Part shown: positions 19,835 to 31,239 of the stretch, in pieces
Position numbering within the stretch: position 1 is the stretch's first letter
Layout: each line of letters starts with the position of its first letter
Source of the DNA: Stakelama portus
Lineage (GTDB): Bacteria; Pseudomonadota; Alphaproteobacteria; Sphingomonadales; Sphingomonadaceae
Length of the DNA: 64,000 nt
Direction of reading: 5' to 3'
Assembly (NCBI RefSeq): GCF_003171655.1
Contig: NZ_QFZL01000004.1
Span: 434,001-498,000 of the forward strand
Made by a program: the position numbers and the translations under genes
Notes under the pieces: model-generated
Seen by the model: the letters and a program-made list of their open reading frames with translations, nothing else
Databases searched by the model: none
Told to the model about the DNA's origin: nothing

Positions 19835-21088
19835 TCACCGGGAGCCGATCGCGCCGCCGCGAATCGGTTGCAGGCTCCCCCGCGACAGGCTGCGCCACAG
19901 CCATTCGAGCGGGCCATAACGGAACCGGCTCAGCCAGGGTTTCGACCAGAGCAGCATCAGCGCCCAGATCACCGCGACCACTCCGTAAATCTGAAAGCGC
20001 GACAGATAGCCGTACCAGCCAAGGCCATAGCCATAGAAGAACAGCGTGCAGAGCAGCGACGTCATCAGATAGTTGGTGAACGCCATCCGCCCCGCCGCGG
20101 CGATGCGCGCGGTCAACGCTCCGCCGGGCCGCATCAACAGGATGATCGCGCAGGCCCAGCCCAGGATCATCAGCGGCCGGAAAATCACCGGCGCCGCCAG
20201 CACGCACAGCGCCACCGCGAACATGCTGAAATCCCGATCCACCAGATATGCCGCACCGGCGACATAGGCGGGGATCGCAATGCCGAAACAGACCATCATC
20301 CATTTGACATAGCGGGCGCGGGGCCATGCGCCGGTCAGCATGCCGCTGCGCAGTCCGGCCATGCCGATCAGCATATAGGCGAGCGTTTCGGCGCCGACAT
20401 AGAAGAACATCGGGATCGGCATCAGCGCCTGTTTTTCCACGCGATGCGACAGGATGGCGGCATAATCGCCGCGATACAGGGCCAGATCGGCTGCCAGCTT
20501 CGCCTTGTCGGGAATGCCGACCATGCCTTGCAGCGCGGTCAGCTGCCTCGCGGCGTCCTCGGGCGTGGCGGCGTGCCCATATTCGAGCGTCCATGCCAGA
20601 TGGGGCAAACCGCCCAGGATCAGCAATTCCAGCGTCAGCAGCAGAAGCGCGACAATCACCAGCCGATGGATCGCCATCTTGCGGAAGAACCACAGGATCA
20701 TCCCGATCATCGCATAATGGATCAGGATATCGCCCCACCAGATCAGCAGCAGGTGCGCGTATCCGAAAACGAGCAACCAGAACATCCGCGCATAATGGAT
20801 CCGGGCCGGGCGCTTCCCCGCTGCCTCTGCACGTTCGATCACCAACAGGGTAGACGCGCCGAACAGGACCGAAAACAGCCCGCGCATCTTGCCGTCGAAC
20901 AGCACATAATTGACCAGATAGACGATCAGATCCGCGCCGGTCGCGCCGCCATAGGCGCGCGGATTCATATACGCCGCTTCGGGCATCGAAAACGCGACGA
21001 TGTTGAGCAGCAATATGCCCATCACCGCGACGCCCCGAACCGTGTCGAGCGTCAAATGGCGTTGCCCCGCCAGCGCCATGGTCGCCAT
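19835..21088 (-). CDS. DUF418 (YeiB-like) membrane protein
   Basis: 417 residues from the ATG at 21088, preceded by AGGGGGG; the frame extends upstream to 21193 without protein-like sequence. About ten membrane helices. The N-terminal LDTVRGVAVMGILLLNIVAF, FDGKMRGLFSVLFGAS and the C-terminal GRMAFTNYLMTSLLCTLFFYG segment are the standard landmarks of DUF418 proteins. These are thought to be transporters or acyl-group-modifying membrane proteins; the function is not established. Confidence 0.88.
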   Translation of the reverse strand: MATMALAGQRHLTLDTVRGVAVMGILLLNIVAFSMPEAAYMNPRAYGGATGADLIVYLVNYVLFDGKMRGLFSVLFGASTLLVIERAEAAGKRPARIHYARMFWLLVFGYAHLLLIWWGDILIHYAMIGMILWFFRKMAIHRLVIVALLLLTLELLILGGLPHLAWTLEYGHAATPEDAARQLTALQGMVGIPDKAKLAADLALYRGDYAAILSHRVEKQALMPIPMFFYVGAETLAYMLIGMAGLRSGMLTGAWPRARYVKWMMVCFGIAIPAYVAGAAYLVDRDFSMFAVALCVLAAPVIFRPLMILGWACAIILLMRPGGALTARIAAAGRMAFTNYLMTSLLCTLFFYGYGLGWYGYLSRFQIYGVVAVIWALMLLWSKPWLSRFRYGPLEWLWRSLSRGSLQPIRGGAIGSR

Positions 21089-21146
21089 CCTGTCCCCCCT
21101 GTAGCAGCCGGATGATAGGCCGGCGGCGAGGCGGGAGCGAGTCTTC

Positions 21147-21830
21147 CTAGATCCAGCTGGAAATCTGATCGAGCGACTTTTTATGCGCCGCATGGCCGGG
21201 GATGGTCGCGTCCGCCGCCGGATGTCCCGCGACGACGATCATCAGCGGCTTTTCCTGTTCGGGCCGCCTGCATACGCGATTGAGGAACCGCATCGGATTG
21301 GGCGTGTGGGTCAGCGTCGCGACGCCGGCGGCATGCAATGTCGCGAGCAACAGGCCGCACGCAATGCCGACGCTTTCGGTGACATAATAATTCTGCATAT
21401 CGTCTTCGGGGTCGGGACCGCCGCGGCGTTGCGCGAACACGACAATCAGCCAGGGGGCGATTTCGAGATAGGGTTTGTCGGCATCGGTGCCCAAAGGGAG
21501 CACCGCGTTCAACCATTGCGGCCCGGCCCGGCCGGCATAGAAACGGCGCTCTTCCTCTTCGGCGGCGACGCGAATCGTGGCCTTGGCTTCGGGGGAACCG
21601 ATCACGGCGAAATGCCAGGGCTGGTGGTTGGCGCCGTTGGGCGCTGTGCCTGCGGCGAGAATCGCCTGCTCGATTACTTCGCGCGGCACCGGCTGGTCGC
21701 TGAATGCGCGGCAGCTGTGGCGCGTGCGCATCGTTTCGTAAAATGCGTGAGCGCGGGCAATGCGTTCCGCATCCGTCAGATCGGGATAGGGGTGCCAGGG
21801 AAGCGTGGCTTCGAATTCCGTCATGTTCAT
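21147..21830 (-). CDS. Nitroreductase-family flavoprotein
   Basis: 227 residues. The N-terminal half has MRTRHSCRAFSDQPVPREVI and GTAPNGANHQPWHFAVI, the FMN-binding signature of the nitroreductase superfamily. GVATLTHTPNPMRFL and the C-terminal basic patch resemble the BluB/iodotyrosine-deiodinase branch rather than NfsB. Expected to be an FMN-dependent NAD(P)H oxidoreductase dimer; substrate unknown. Follows the DUF3052-like gene by 22 bases, probably the same transcript. Confidence 0.9.
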   Translation of the reverse strand: MNMTEFEATLPWHPYPDLTDAERIARAHAFYETMRTRHSCRAFSDQPVPREVIEQAILAAGTAPNGANHQPWHFAVIGSPEAKATIRVAAEEEERRFYAGRAGPQWLNAVLPLGTDADKPYLEIAPWLIVVFAQRRGGPDPEDDMQNYYVTESVGIACGLLLATLHAAGVATLTHTPNPMRFLNRVCRRPEQEKPLMIVVAGHPAADATIPGHAAHKKSLDQISSWI

Positions 21831-21852
21831 TTCCAGGCGCCTCGCCGAACCG

Positions 21853-22257
21853 TCATCGGTGCGCCGGGTGCAGCACCAGCTTCAGTCCCGACCAGATATT
21901 ATCCAGATCGAGTTGCGCATCATGGAGAAGGCCTGCGGGCTCCGCCGACTCGCGCACCGCGTCCGCAGTAATGTCGGTTTCGATGTCGCCATGTTCGGGC
22001 CAGACCGCCCAGATAAACCCCTTTGGCTGAAGCAAGGGCCGCAGCGCCGTAAGCTTGCGCGTCAGATCGGCGCGATCGGTGACGAAAATGATCGCCGCCT
22101 GCATGCCATCGGACGCCGTCGATTGTTCCTCGATGCCGATCGCTTCGGGCGTGATCGCATCGCGCAGATGATCGGGCATATGGCAAAACCAGCTGCGCAT
22201 GCCCCGCGACAGGCCGAGTTGCTGGGCGAGCGGCGTGTTCAAACCGGCTGTCGTCAT
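21853..22257 (-). CDS. DUF3052-like protein
   Basis: 134 residues, soluble. The region AAIIFVTDRADLTRKLTALR, then LLQPKGFIWAVWPE, VRESAEPAGL and the C-terminal IWSGLKLVLHP follow the pattern of DUF3052 proteins, which have a methyltransferase-like Rossmann core without clear catalytic residues. Function is not known for the family. First gene of a two-gene unit with the nitroreductase; a perfect 9-bp inverted repeat lies ~80 bases upstream. Confidence 0.75.
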   Translation of the reverse strand: MTTAGLNTPLAQQLGLSRGMRSWFCHMPDHLRDAITPEAIGIEEQSTASDGMQAAIIFVTDRADLTRKLTALRPLLQPKGFIWAVWPEHGDIETDITADAVRESAEPAGLLHDAQLDLDNIWSGLKLVLHPAHR

Positions 22258-22337
22258 CGTCGGTACCCCTGAAAGCGGAGCAAACCGGACTGGTTTACGT
22301 GCACGGCATAGCAGACATTGAAATGCGGCGCGCGTCC

Positions 22338-22360
22338 TTGATTCAAAGCAATTGAATCAA
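22338..22360. promoter_or_regulatory. Perfect 9-bp inverted repeat, candidate operator
   Basis: TTGATTCAA (22338-22346) and TTGAATCAA (22352-22360) are exact complements with the 5-base spacer AGCAA. The A+T-rich dyad lies between the 3' end of purL and the DUF3052-like gene, upstream of the latter. It is poor in G+C and has no T-tract, so it is not a terminator; it resembles MarR- or TetR-type binding sites. The regulator is not evident nearby. Confidence 0.55.
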
Positions 22361-22381
22361 CCGCTTCGCCCCTTGTCGGGC

Positions 22382-24619
<2,238 letters not shown>

Positions 24620-24722
24620 GGCGCGGGCATTAGCGCCGCCTTGTCCCCTGCGCTAGGGCGATTGCGCGATTGTGGTGCCGGCGTAACCCAACATTAAGGC
24701 GAACCGCCGATATCACACCGGC

Positions 24723-25148
24723 ATGGCTTTTGCGTTTCCTGTACTGTTCCGGTCGCGTGCGCCTGCGCTGGATGCTGCCATTTCGAGCGACGACGGGGTG
24801 GCGCATGCGGCTCCTGCGCTTCCCGCCACCTGGCAATGCGATCTTTCCGACAATTCCCTGCAATGGTCGCCCGGTGTCTTCGACCTGTTCGGCGTGAAGC
24901 GAGGCACGCGTCTCGACCGGCGCGAAGTCGCGCGCATGTATATCGATGATTCCCGCGCGTTGATGGAACGGTTGCGCGCCGCCGCGATTGCCAATCGCGC
25001 CGCCTTCACCATGGAAGCGCAAATTCGCCGAGCCGATGGCGCATTGCGCTGGATGCGGCTGTCGGCGGACGTAGTGTGCCGCGGCGGGCGCGTCACGCAT
25101 CTCTATGGAACCAAGCAGGATATCACTGCAGAATGGCACATTTCGTAA
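24723..25148 (+). CDS. Single-domain PAS protein
   Basis: 141 residues. After ~35 variable residues comes a PAS-type fold: WQCDLSDNSLQWSPGVFDLFG, then EAQIRRADGALRWMRLS and a C-terminal GTKQDITAEW, the PAC-motif end. No kinase, cyclase or HTH domain follows, so it may act as a sensor or adaptor through protein contact. The Crp/Fnr gene starts 69 bases later on the same strand. Confidence 0.8.
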   Translation: MAFAFPVLFRSRAPALDAAISSDDGVAHAAPALPATWQCDLSDNSLQWSPGVFDLFGVKRGTRLDRREVARMYIDDSRALMERLRAAAIANRAAFTMEAQIRRADGALRWMRLSADVVCRGGRVTHLYGTKQDITAEWHIS

Positions 25149-25217
25149 CGGAAACGCGCACTCGCTGACTTGATCTCCGGTCTGAAGCATGAAACGCTTA
25201 AGACGGGGGAAAGCATA

Positions 25218-25970
25218 GTGTCGAAGCTGTTTTATGTCGGAGCGCCGCCGCTCCATGCGCTATTGGATGAAGCGACCTGCGCCGCGCTGCGCAAGGCGGG
25301 TCGACAGGAGCGCCACGCAGCCGGAACCGTGCTTTACGAGCGCGGCGATCAGAATGGTGCGATGGTCGTGATCGAAGAAGGCGAAGTCGAAGTCGGCAAT
25401 TTCGATCTGAGCGGGCAGTTTCTTCCGACATCGCGCATGGGGCCGGGCCATTGTTTCGGCGAGGGTGCGATGCTGTCGGGCCTGCCGCGCACCTTTTCGG
25501 CACGCGCGGTTACGGCAGTGGCGGTCGCCTATATCGACGAATCCGAATATCGCGGCGTCGTCGCCGAATTTCCCGCCATTGCCGAGGCAGTGACGCGCAT
25601 CATGGCGCAGCGGTTTCAGCTGTTGCTGGAATTTGTCGACGATTTACGCACCCAGCCGTTCAATGTGCAGGTTGCCAAGGCGCTGCTGACGGTTTCGGGC
25701 ATTCATGAAGTGGAATCCGCGATCGCGGTCGGGCCCGAGGAACTGGCTGTGATGCTGGGCGCTTCGTCGGTCGCGGTCACGCAGGCGCTGGGACGGCTCG
25801 AGCGCGAGCGGCTGGTGCTGCGAACGCCCGACGGCGTGCTTGTGCAGGACCGCAACATGCTCGCCGAATGGATTCGCCGCCGCACTTCACGCAACCCGGT
25901 GCTGGCGCCCGAAGCGACGGCACCTGCGCCCGGATTTGCGGCGCGCCGTGCGATGCCGCGCGCCGGATAG
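25218..25970 (+). CDS. Crp/Fnr-family transcriptional regulator
   Basis: 250 residues from the GTG at 25218, which has GGGGGA eight bases ahead; a TTG at 25170 in frame has no such site. The N-terminal part is a cyclic-nucleotide-binding-type barrel (GTVLYERGDQNGAMVVIEEG, PGHCFGEGAMLSGLPRTFSA). A dimer helix and a C-terminal winged HTH follow (VGPEELAVMLGASSVAVTQA, LGRLERERLV). There is no Fnr-type Cys cluster, so it does not carry an Fe-S centre of that kind. Ligand and targets unknown. Confidence 0.9.
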   Translation: MSKLFYVGAPPLHALLDEATCAALRKAGRQERHAAGTVLYERGDQNGAMVVIEEGEVEVGNFDLSGQFLPTSRMGPGHCFGEGAMLSGLPRTFSARAVTAVAVAYIDESEYRGVVAEFPAIAEAVTRIMAQRFQLLLEFVDDLRTQPFNVQVAKALLTVSGIHEVESAIAVGPEELAVMLGASSVAVTQALGRLERERLVLRTPDGVLVQDRNMLAEWIRRRTSRNPVLAPEATAPAPGFAARRAMPRAG

Positions 25971-25974
25971 CGGC

Positions 25975-27441
25975 TCAGCCTGCCGGGTGACGCAGGCGCT
26001 TGAAAAGGCTGCGTTTCTTCAGCGGTTCGAAAATCTCCTCGGGCCCTTCGGGATCGAGGATTTCGTTGTCCGCCAGCCATTTGCCTGCCTCGGGCAGGTC
26101 AGGCAGTTCATAGGGGAACAGGCTCTTTCCCTGGCCGCACAGCGATTCGATTGTCCGGATCAGCGAGTCCGTTTCCTTGAGCCGTGCCGTCACGCGCTCT
26201 GGCGGCACGTCGAGATGTTCGCCGAGCAGACCGTCGCGAATGCCCGCAATCGTCGCTTCCTCATCGGCGTTGCCGGGCAGTGTCGCGTCGATCGTGATGT
26301 CGCATTCGGTGTCGAGCCGCATCGACCGGTTGTTGAAGTTCGATGATCCGACCCGCAGCACGCAATCGTCGATCACCGTCACTTTCGAATGGATATAGAT
26401 CGGTTTTCCGCCACGGGTGCGGGCGTGATAGAGGCGCAGGCGGTCATGGGTGTCCACTTCCTTCAGGCGCTGCATCAATCGCGCGCGGGCAGTGTCCATC
26501 GCGATCGGCTCCAGCCAGCCATCGGCACTGATCGGATTGACGATGACGATTTCGGGGCCGTCGGGCTCCTGCAATCGCCGGGCAATCGCCTCCGCCACCT
26601 TGCGTGAGGCGAAATACTGGCTTTCGGCATAGATCCGCTTTTTGGCGCGCGCGATCAGGTCGAGATAAAGCTGCTCGATCTCGTGCACCGGCGGGCAATC
26701 GGGCATTTCGGGGCGCGAGCGCGAAATTGCGACCGTAGCGTCGGTAAACCCGACTTCGAGCCCCTCGGGCCAGCAATCGCTTTGCACGTCGGGTGGCGTG
26801 ATCGGATCGCCGCCGGCGCGTTCCCAGCGGTTGCGGCACAAATCGCCAAGATCCTTTGCCACCTTGCCGCGCAGCGCCGTGGTCGCGTCATGCCAGGGGC
26901 CATGATCGCGTCCCGGATGGCGTCGGCGGGGTTCGTCATCGCGATGATGGCGTGTGTCCCAGCGATTGTGAGTCATGTCGATGCCGCCGCAAAAAGCGAG
27001 GCAATCGTCGATCACGACGATCTTTTGATGATGCGAGCCGCCGATCGGGTGAAAGCTGTCGAGCTTCACATGAATGCGCTTGTCGAAATGCCATTTGATC
27101 GTGGTGGCCAGCGTCGCGGCATGGAACAGCGATCCGATCGCGCCGGTGTCCCAGCGCAGGATATGCACATCGAGTTCGGGCCGGTTGCGCACCAGCCACG
27201 AAAGGAACGGGCCCACCTTGCGCGGAATGCCGGGATGGTCGGTCTCGTCATAGGTCAGCGGGATGCGGGCGTCGAAATCCCATCCGACCAGCAGCAACTG
27301 GCGCTTTGCCTGAAGCATCGCCGACCGCGCCGCGCGGAAATAACGATCGGCGTCGATGATCACCGTCGCCTGGTCCGCATGGCTCATCCGCCAGCAGTTT
27401 CGGCCTTCCTGCAAATCGTGAGAGGCGTTCTGCTCGCTCAC
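25975..27441 (-). CDS. Phospholipase D-family protein
   Basis: 488 residues with two HxK motifs: SHHQKIVVIDDCLAFCGGID near residue 145 and IHSKVTVIDDCVLRVGSSNF near residue 365, the duplicated catalytic HKD core of the superfamily. There is no signal peptide or membrane helix, which fits soluble PLD-type enzymes rather than integral cardiolipin synthases. Substrate uncertain: phospholipid hydrolysis or transphosphatidylation. Last gene of the aroQ-accB-accC-arsC-PLD operon, 4 bases after arsC. Confidence 0.9.
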   Translation of the reverse strand: MSEQNASHDLQEGRNCWRMSHADQATVIIDADRYFRAARSAMLQAKRQLLLVGWDFDARIPLTYDETDHPGIPRKVGPFLSWLVRNRPELDVHILRWDTGAIGSLFHAATLATTIKWHFDKRIHVKLDSFHPIGGSHHQKIVVIDDCLAFCGGIDMTHNRWDTRHHRDDEPRRRHPGRDHGPWHDATTALRGKVAKDLGDLCRNRWERAGGDPITPPDVQSDCWPEGLEVGFTDATVAISRSRPEMPDCPPVHEIEQLYLDLIARAKKRIYAESQYFASRKVAEAIARRLQEPDGPEIVIVNPISADGWLEPIAMDTARARLMQRLKEVDTHDRLRLYHARTRGGKPIYIHSKVTVIDDCVLRVGSSNFNNRSMRLDTECDITIDATLPGNADEEATIAGIRDGLLGEHLDVPPERVTARLKETDSLIRTIESLCGQGKSLFPYELPDLPEAGKWLADNEILDPEGPEEIFEPLKKRSLFKRLRHPAG

Positions 27442-27445
27442 CGGA

Positions 27446-27784
27446 TTACAGGATCTCGCGGACCTTTTCCGGCGGACGGCCCAGGCGAACGCCCTTTGCC
27501 GTCTCGACCAGCGGTCGCTCGATCAGGATCGGGTCGGCTGCCATCGCGTCGAGGATTTCGGCGTCGCTCGCATCCTTGAGCGCCTTTGCCCCGTCCTCTG
27601 CCTTGCGCAGCCCTTCGGCCGGGGTCATCCCGGCTTTGTCATAGAGCGCGGCCAGCGTTTGCGCGCTGGGTGGCGTTTTCAGATATTCGATCACTTCGAC
27701 ATCGACATCCGGCGTGTCATTGAGAATCGCCAGCGTTTCACGCGATTTGGAGCAGCGCGGATTGTGCCAGATCGTGGCCTTCAT
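27446..27784 (-). CDS. arsC: Arsenate reductase-type thioredoxin-fold protein (ArsC)
   Basis: 112 residues starting [18 protein letters not shown]; Cys11 in NPRCSKSR is the catalytic cysteine of glutaredoxin-dependent arsenate reductases, and [20 protein letters not shown] is the matching Arg-rich C-terminal segment. Its ATG overlaps the accC stop by 4 bases, so it is translated with the carboxylase operon rather than from an ars operon. No arsenite pump or ArsR nearby, so a role in arsenic resistance is uncertain. Confidence 0.9.
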   Translation of the reverse strand: MKATIWHNPRCSKSRETLAILNDTPDVDVEVIEYLKTPPSAQTLAALYDKAGMTPAEGLRKAEDGAKALKDASDAEILDAMAADPILIERPLVETAKGVRLGRPPEKVREIL

Positions 27785-29139
27785 TCGCCGCTCTCTTCCT
27801 TTGCCAGCCATTCCTCCAGCCACTTGATCGTATATTCGCCCTTTTGAAACTCGGGGTCGTTGATCAGTTGCTGATGCAGCGGGATCGTCGTCTTGACGCC
27901 TTCCACCACAAATTCCTCCAGCGCGCGCCGCAGCCGCATGATGCAGCCTTCGCGCGAACGGCCATAGACGATCAGCTTGGCGATCATGCTGTCGTAATAG
28001 GGCGGGATGCGATAGCCGCCGTAAATGCCGCTATCGACGCGGACATGCATGCCGCCGGGCGCGTGGAAATAGGTGATCGTGCCGGGCGAGGGCGTGAAAT
28101 TGCGCGGGTCCTCGGCATTGATGCGGCATTCGATCGCGTGGCCGCGAAATTCCAGCTCGTCCTGCTTGACCGAAAGCGGTGCACCTTCGGCAACGCGGAT
28201 CTGTTCGCGGACCAGATCGACGCCGGTGATCATTTCGGTCACCGGATGTTCGACCTGCAGGCGCGTATTCATTTCGATGAAATAGAATTCGCCATTTTCC
28301 CACAGAAACTCGATCGTTCCCGCGCCGCGATAGCCCATATCGGCCATCGCCCTGGACACGATGCCGCCCATGTGCGCGCGTTCTTCGGCGGTGATGACGG
28401 GGGAGGGGGCTTCCTCAAGCACCTTCTGGTGGCGGCGCTGGAGCGAGCAGTCGCGCTCGCCCAGATGGATCGCGGCGCCGTTGCCGTCGCCGAACACCTG
28501 AAATTCGATGTGGCGCGGGTTGCCCAGATATTTTTCGAGATAGACGGTGGCGTCGCCGAACGCCGCCTTCGCCTCGCTGCCCGCCTGTTGCATCAGCGAT
28601 TCGAACTGGTCGGGCGAATTGCACACTTTCATGCCGCGACCGCCGCCGCCCGACGCAGCCTTGATGATCACCGGATAGCCGATCTGCTCGGCGAGCTTCT
28701 TGGCTTCCTCGACATCGCTGATCGCGCCGTCCGAACCCGGGACCAGCGGCAGTCCGAGTGCGCCTGCGGTACGCTTCGCCTCGACCTTGTCGCCCATGAT
28801 GCGGATATGTTCGGGCTTGGGACCGACGAAGATGATGCCATGCGCTTCGACGATTTCGGCGAAGCGGGCATTTTCGGACAGGAAGCCATAGCCCGGGTGA
28901 ATCGCATCGGCGCCGGAGATTTCGGCGGCCGAAATGATGTTGGCGATGTTGAGATAGCTTTCGCCGGCGGGCGGCGGTCCGATGCAGATCGCTTCGTCGG
29001 CGAGCCGCACATGCATGGCATCGGCGTCGGCAGTGGAGTGCACCGCGACGGTCTTGATACCCATTTCATGGCAGGCGCGATGGATGCGCAGCGCGATCTC
29101 ACCGCGATTGGCGATCAGAAGCTTCTTGATCTCGGGCAT
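27781..29139 (-). CDS. accC: Acetyl-CoA carboxylase, biotin carboxylase subunit
   Basis: 452 residues from [21 protein letters not shown] at 29139; the longer frame overlaps accB. It carboxylates biotin on AccB with bicarbonate and ATP, first step of fatty acid synthesis. The ATP-grasp glycine loop [34 protein letters not shown] and [14 protein letters not shown] are intact. Four bases separate it from accB. Confidence 0.98.
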   Translation of the reverse strand: MPEIKKLLIANRGEIALRIHRACHEMGIKTVAVHSTADADAMHVRLADEAICIGPPPAGESYLNIANIISAAEISGADAIHPGYGFLSENARFAEIVEAHGIIFVGPKPEHIRIMGDKVEAKRTAGALGLPLVPGSDGAISDVEEAKKLAEQIGYPVIIKAASGGGGRGMKVCNSPDQFESLMQQAGSEAKAAFGDATVYLEKYLGNPRHIEFQVFGDGNGAAIHLGERDCSLQRRHQKVLEEAPSPVITAEERAHMGGIVSRAMADMGYRGAGTIEFLWENGEFYFIEMNTRLQVEHPVTEMITGVDLVREQIRVAEGAPLSVKQDELEFRGHAIECRINAEDPRNFTPSPGTITYFHAPGGMHVRVDSGIYGGYRIPPYYDSMIAKLIVYGRSREGCIMRLRRALEEFVVEGVKTTIPLHQQLINDPEFQKGEYTIKWLEEWLAKEESGE

Positions 29140-29143
29140 CGCC

Positions 29144-29617
29144 TTACTCGACGACGACCAGCGGCTGGTCGAATTCGACCGGCTGGCCATTTTCCACCAG
29201 TATCGCCGTGACCGTGCCCGATGCCGGAGCGGAGATGGGGTTCATCACCTTCATCGCCTCGACGATCAGCAGCGTGTCGCCGGCGGTAACCTTCTGGCCA
29301 ATGGTCACGAAGTCCTTGGCCCCGGGTTCGGGCGCCATATAGACCGTGCCGACCATCGGCGACTTGACCGCATTGGCGTGGCTGGGCGCCGCGGGCGCTT
29401 CGACCGGTGCCGCAGCCGGAGCAGCGGCAGGCGCGGGGGCCGCAGGCGCGGCATAGGCGACGGGTGCGGCAGCGGTCATCGTCCGCGCGACCCGAACCCG
29501 ACGATCGCCGTCTTCGACTTCGACTTCGCTCAGATGCGTTTCATCGAGAACCGCCGCGAGCTGGCGCACGAGTTCGATATCGACTCGCATGCCGTGATTT
29601 TCATGTTCCTTGGTCAT
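29144..29617 (-). CDS. accB: Acetyl-CoA carboxylase biotin carboxyl carrier protein
   Basis: 157 residues. A short N-terminal dimer region is followed by an Ala/Pro-rich flexible linker (about residues 48-80) and the biotinyl domain with Lys123 in EAMKVMN. Carries the carboxybiotin between AccC and the carboxyltransferase. Encoded between aroQ (39-base gap) and accC, the order conserved in proteobacteria. Confidence 0.97.
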   Translation of the reverse strand: MTKEHENHGMRVDIELVRQLAAVLDETHLSEVEVEDGDRRVRVARTMTAAAPVAYAAPAAPAPAAAPAAAPVEAPAAPSHANAVKSPMVGTVYMAPEPGAKDFVTIGQKVTAGDTLLIVEAMKVMNPISAPASGTVTAILVENGQPVEFDQPLVVVE

Positions 29618-29656
29618 TCGACCCTTCGTTTCTTAACAAAGAAAACGCGCCTGTTG

Positions 29657-30091
29657 TCAGAAGCGGGCGGCCGCTTCAAGCGCAAGCAGATAGGAAAGCG
29701 CTCCGAAGCCCGCGATAGTTCCGCGTGCGGCACGACCGACATAGCTTTCGTGGCGGAATTCCTCGCGTGTCAGCGGATTGGAAAGATGCACTTCTATCAC
29801 CGGAGTGCGGATCGCGCGAATCGCATCGTACAGGGCGAGCGACGTGTGCGTGAACGCGCCGGCGTTGAGCAGCACCGCCTTCGCCTCACGCGCCTGCGCT
29901 TCGTGCAGCCAGTCGACCAGATGCCCTTCATGATTCGATTGCCGCATGTCGATCGTCAGATCGAGGTCGCGGGCGCGATCTTCGAGCATGCCGGCGATAT
30001 CGTCCAGCGTATCGCTGCCGTAAATTTCGGGCTCGCGCAGCCCGAGCAGGTTCAGGTTGGGCCCGTTGAGGACATAGATGCTGTCGGCCAT
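29657..30091 (-). CDS. aroQ: Type II 3-dehydroquinate dehydratase
   Basis: 144 residues. It dehydrates 3-dehydroquinate in the shikimate pathway. Starts [20 protein letters not shown], with the flexible-loop RExxxYG region ([11 protein letters not shown]), [16 protein letters not shown] and [19 protein letters not shown], the active-site His and Arg segments. First gene of the minus-strand operon with accBC; divergent from thiSG. Confidence 0.97.
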   Translation of the reverse strand: MADSIYVLNGPNLNLLGLREPEIYGSDTLDDIAGMLEDRARDLDLTIDMRQSNHEGHLVDWLHEAQAREAKAVLLNAGAFTHTSLALYDAIRAIRTPVIEVHLSNPLTREEFRHESYVGRAARGTIAGFGALSYLLALEAAARF

Positions 30092-30154
30092 GGTGCCTCT
30101 TGGTTGCGGGGTGGCCGGTTGGGCCTATATCGCGGTTCCGGGTTTCTACCCGTT

Positions 30155-30178
30155 CGTGTCGAGCGAAGTCGAGACACG
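30155..30178. repeat. 24-bp inverted repeat in the aroQ-thiSG gap
   Basis: CGTGTC (30155-30160) pairs with GACACG (30173-30178), enclosing TCGAGCGAAGTCGA. I recall this kind of GTGTCGAGCGAAGTCGAGACAC element as being dispersed in sphingomonad genomes, though I cannot check. It lies in the divergent promoter region between aroQ and thiSG. Confidence 0.5.
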
Positions 30179-30229
30179 TTTCACATGGCAAGGGTCCCTC
30201 AGCGCGATCGGGACGAACGGAGAGAAGAT

Positions 30230-31228
30230 TTGCACAGCGACGGTACCGTCAGCATCCGGGTGAATGGCGAGCATAAGCGCGTCCGCGCGGGCCTTACCCT
30301 TGCCGAACTCGCGCAGGAAATCGGTCTGGCGTCGGACAAGATCGCAGTGGAACGCAATCTGGAAGTCGTCCCGCGTTCGACTCTGCACGAAGTGACGGTC
30401 GAGGATGGCGACGAGCTGGAAATCGTCCATTTCGTCGGCGGCGGCGATCATGCGGCTGCGGACGACAGCTGGACCGTCGCGGGCCAGACCTTCCGCTCGC
30501 GGCTGATCGTCGGCACCGGCAAATACAAGGATTTCGAGCAGAACGCCGCTGCGGTCGAAGCATCGGGCGCGGAAATCGTCACGGTCGCGGTACGCCGGGT
30601 GAATGTCAGCGATCCCAAGGCGCCGATGCTGACCGATTATATCGATCCGAAAAAGATCACCTATCTTCCCAACACCGCCGGATGCTTCGATGCCGAAAGC
30701 GCGATCCGCACGCTGCGGCTGGCGCGCGAGGCGGGCGGCTGGGATCTGGTGAAGCTGGAAGTGCTGGGTGAGGCGCGGACGCTCTATCCCGACATGGTCG
30801 AAACGCTGCGCGCGACGGAAGTGCTGGCCAGGGAAGGGTTCAAGCCGATGGTCTATTGCGTCGACGATCCGATCGCGGCGAAGCGGCTGGAGGATGCAGG
30901 CGCGGTCGCGATCATGCCGCTCGGTGCGCCGATCGGTTCGGGGCTTGGCATCCAGAACCGCGTGACGATCCGCCTGATTGTCGAAGGTGCCGGCGTGCCG
31001 GTGCTGGTCGATGCCGGGGTCGGCACCGCGAGCGATGCGGCAGTGGCGATGGAGCTGGGCTGCGACGGCGTGCTGATGAACACGGCCATCGCTGAAGCCA
31101 AGGACCCGATCGCGATGGCGCGGGCGATGAAGCTGGCGGTCGAGGGCGGGCGCATTGCCTATCGTGCCGGGCGGATGGGGCAGCGCAAATATGCCGATCC
31201 TTCGAGCCCGCTCGCCGGGCTGATCTAG
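30230..31228 (+). CDS. thiSG: Fused sulfur carrier ThiS - thiazole synthase ThiG
   Basis: 332 residues from a TTG at 30230 with GGAGAG just upstream; an ATG at 30185 in frame lacks a site. Residues ~7-72 are ThiS ([20 protein letters not shown], ending HFVGGG at 67-72). Residues ~80-332 are ThiG ([18 protein letters not shown], the Schiff-base Lys in [42 protein letters not shown]). Together they supply sulfur for, and build, the thiazole phosphate of thiamine. The fusion type is known (bifunctional ThiS/ThiG), but the Gly-Gly that normally must be a free C-terminus is internal. No thiE, thiF or thiO nearby and no TPP riboswitch seen. Confidence 0.93.
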   Translation: MHSDGTVSIRVNGEHKRVRAGLTLAELAQEIGLASDKIAVERNLEVVPRSTLHEVTVEDGDELEIVHFVGGGDHAAADDSWTVAGQTFRSRLIVGTGKYKDFEQNAAAVEASGAEIVTVAVRRVNVSDPKAPMLTDYIDPKKITYLPNTAGCFDAESAIRTLRLAREAGGWDLVKLEVLGEARTLYPDMVETLRATEVLAREGFKPMVYCVDDPIAAKRLEDAGAVAIMPLGAPIGSGLGIQNRVTIRLIVEGAGVPVLVDAGVGTASDAAVAMELGCDGVLMNTAIAEAKDPIAMARAMKLAVEGGRIAYRAGRMGQRKYADPSSPLAGLI

Positions 31229-31239
31229 GTCGCGACCTA
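31226..31239. repeat. 14-bp perfect palindrome holding two convergent stop codons
   Basis: TAGGTCGCGACCTA reads the same on both strands. Its first TAG ends thiSG (plus) and the mirrored TAG ends the methyltransferase gene (minus). A 14-bp perfect palindrome in a convergent junction may be a bidirectional transcription-end hairpin, or chance at a tightly packed gene end. Confidence 0.6.

Noticed and set aside
19800..21115. Two overlapping alternative frames (plus and minus) around the DUF418 gene
   Set aside because: Low-complexity His/Arg/Gln or Arg/Gly/Asp composition; the DUF418 frame has clear membrane helices and a ribosome binding site.
26000..27441. PLD-type nuclease of a defence system
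   Set aside because: It is a two-HKD phospholipase-like protein in a conserved metabolic operon, with no helicase, methylase or other defence partner.
27446..27784. Arsenic resistance operon
   Set aside because: Only an ArsC-like reductase is present, translationally coupled to accC; no arsR, arsB or acr3.
28982..30229. Long plus-strand open frame continuous with thiSG
   Set aside because: It overlaps accC, accB and aroQ on the other strand, has no recognisable domains and is rich in shadow-type Arg/Gly/His; the real gene begins near 30230.
30092..30229. TPP riboswitch upstream of thiSG
   Set aside because: I looked for the CTGAGA thi-box and the paired arms and found neither.
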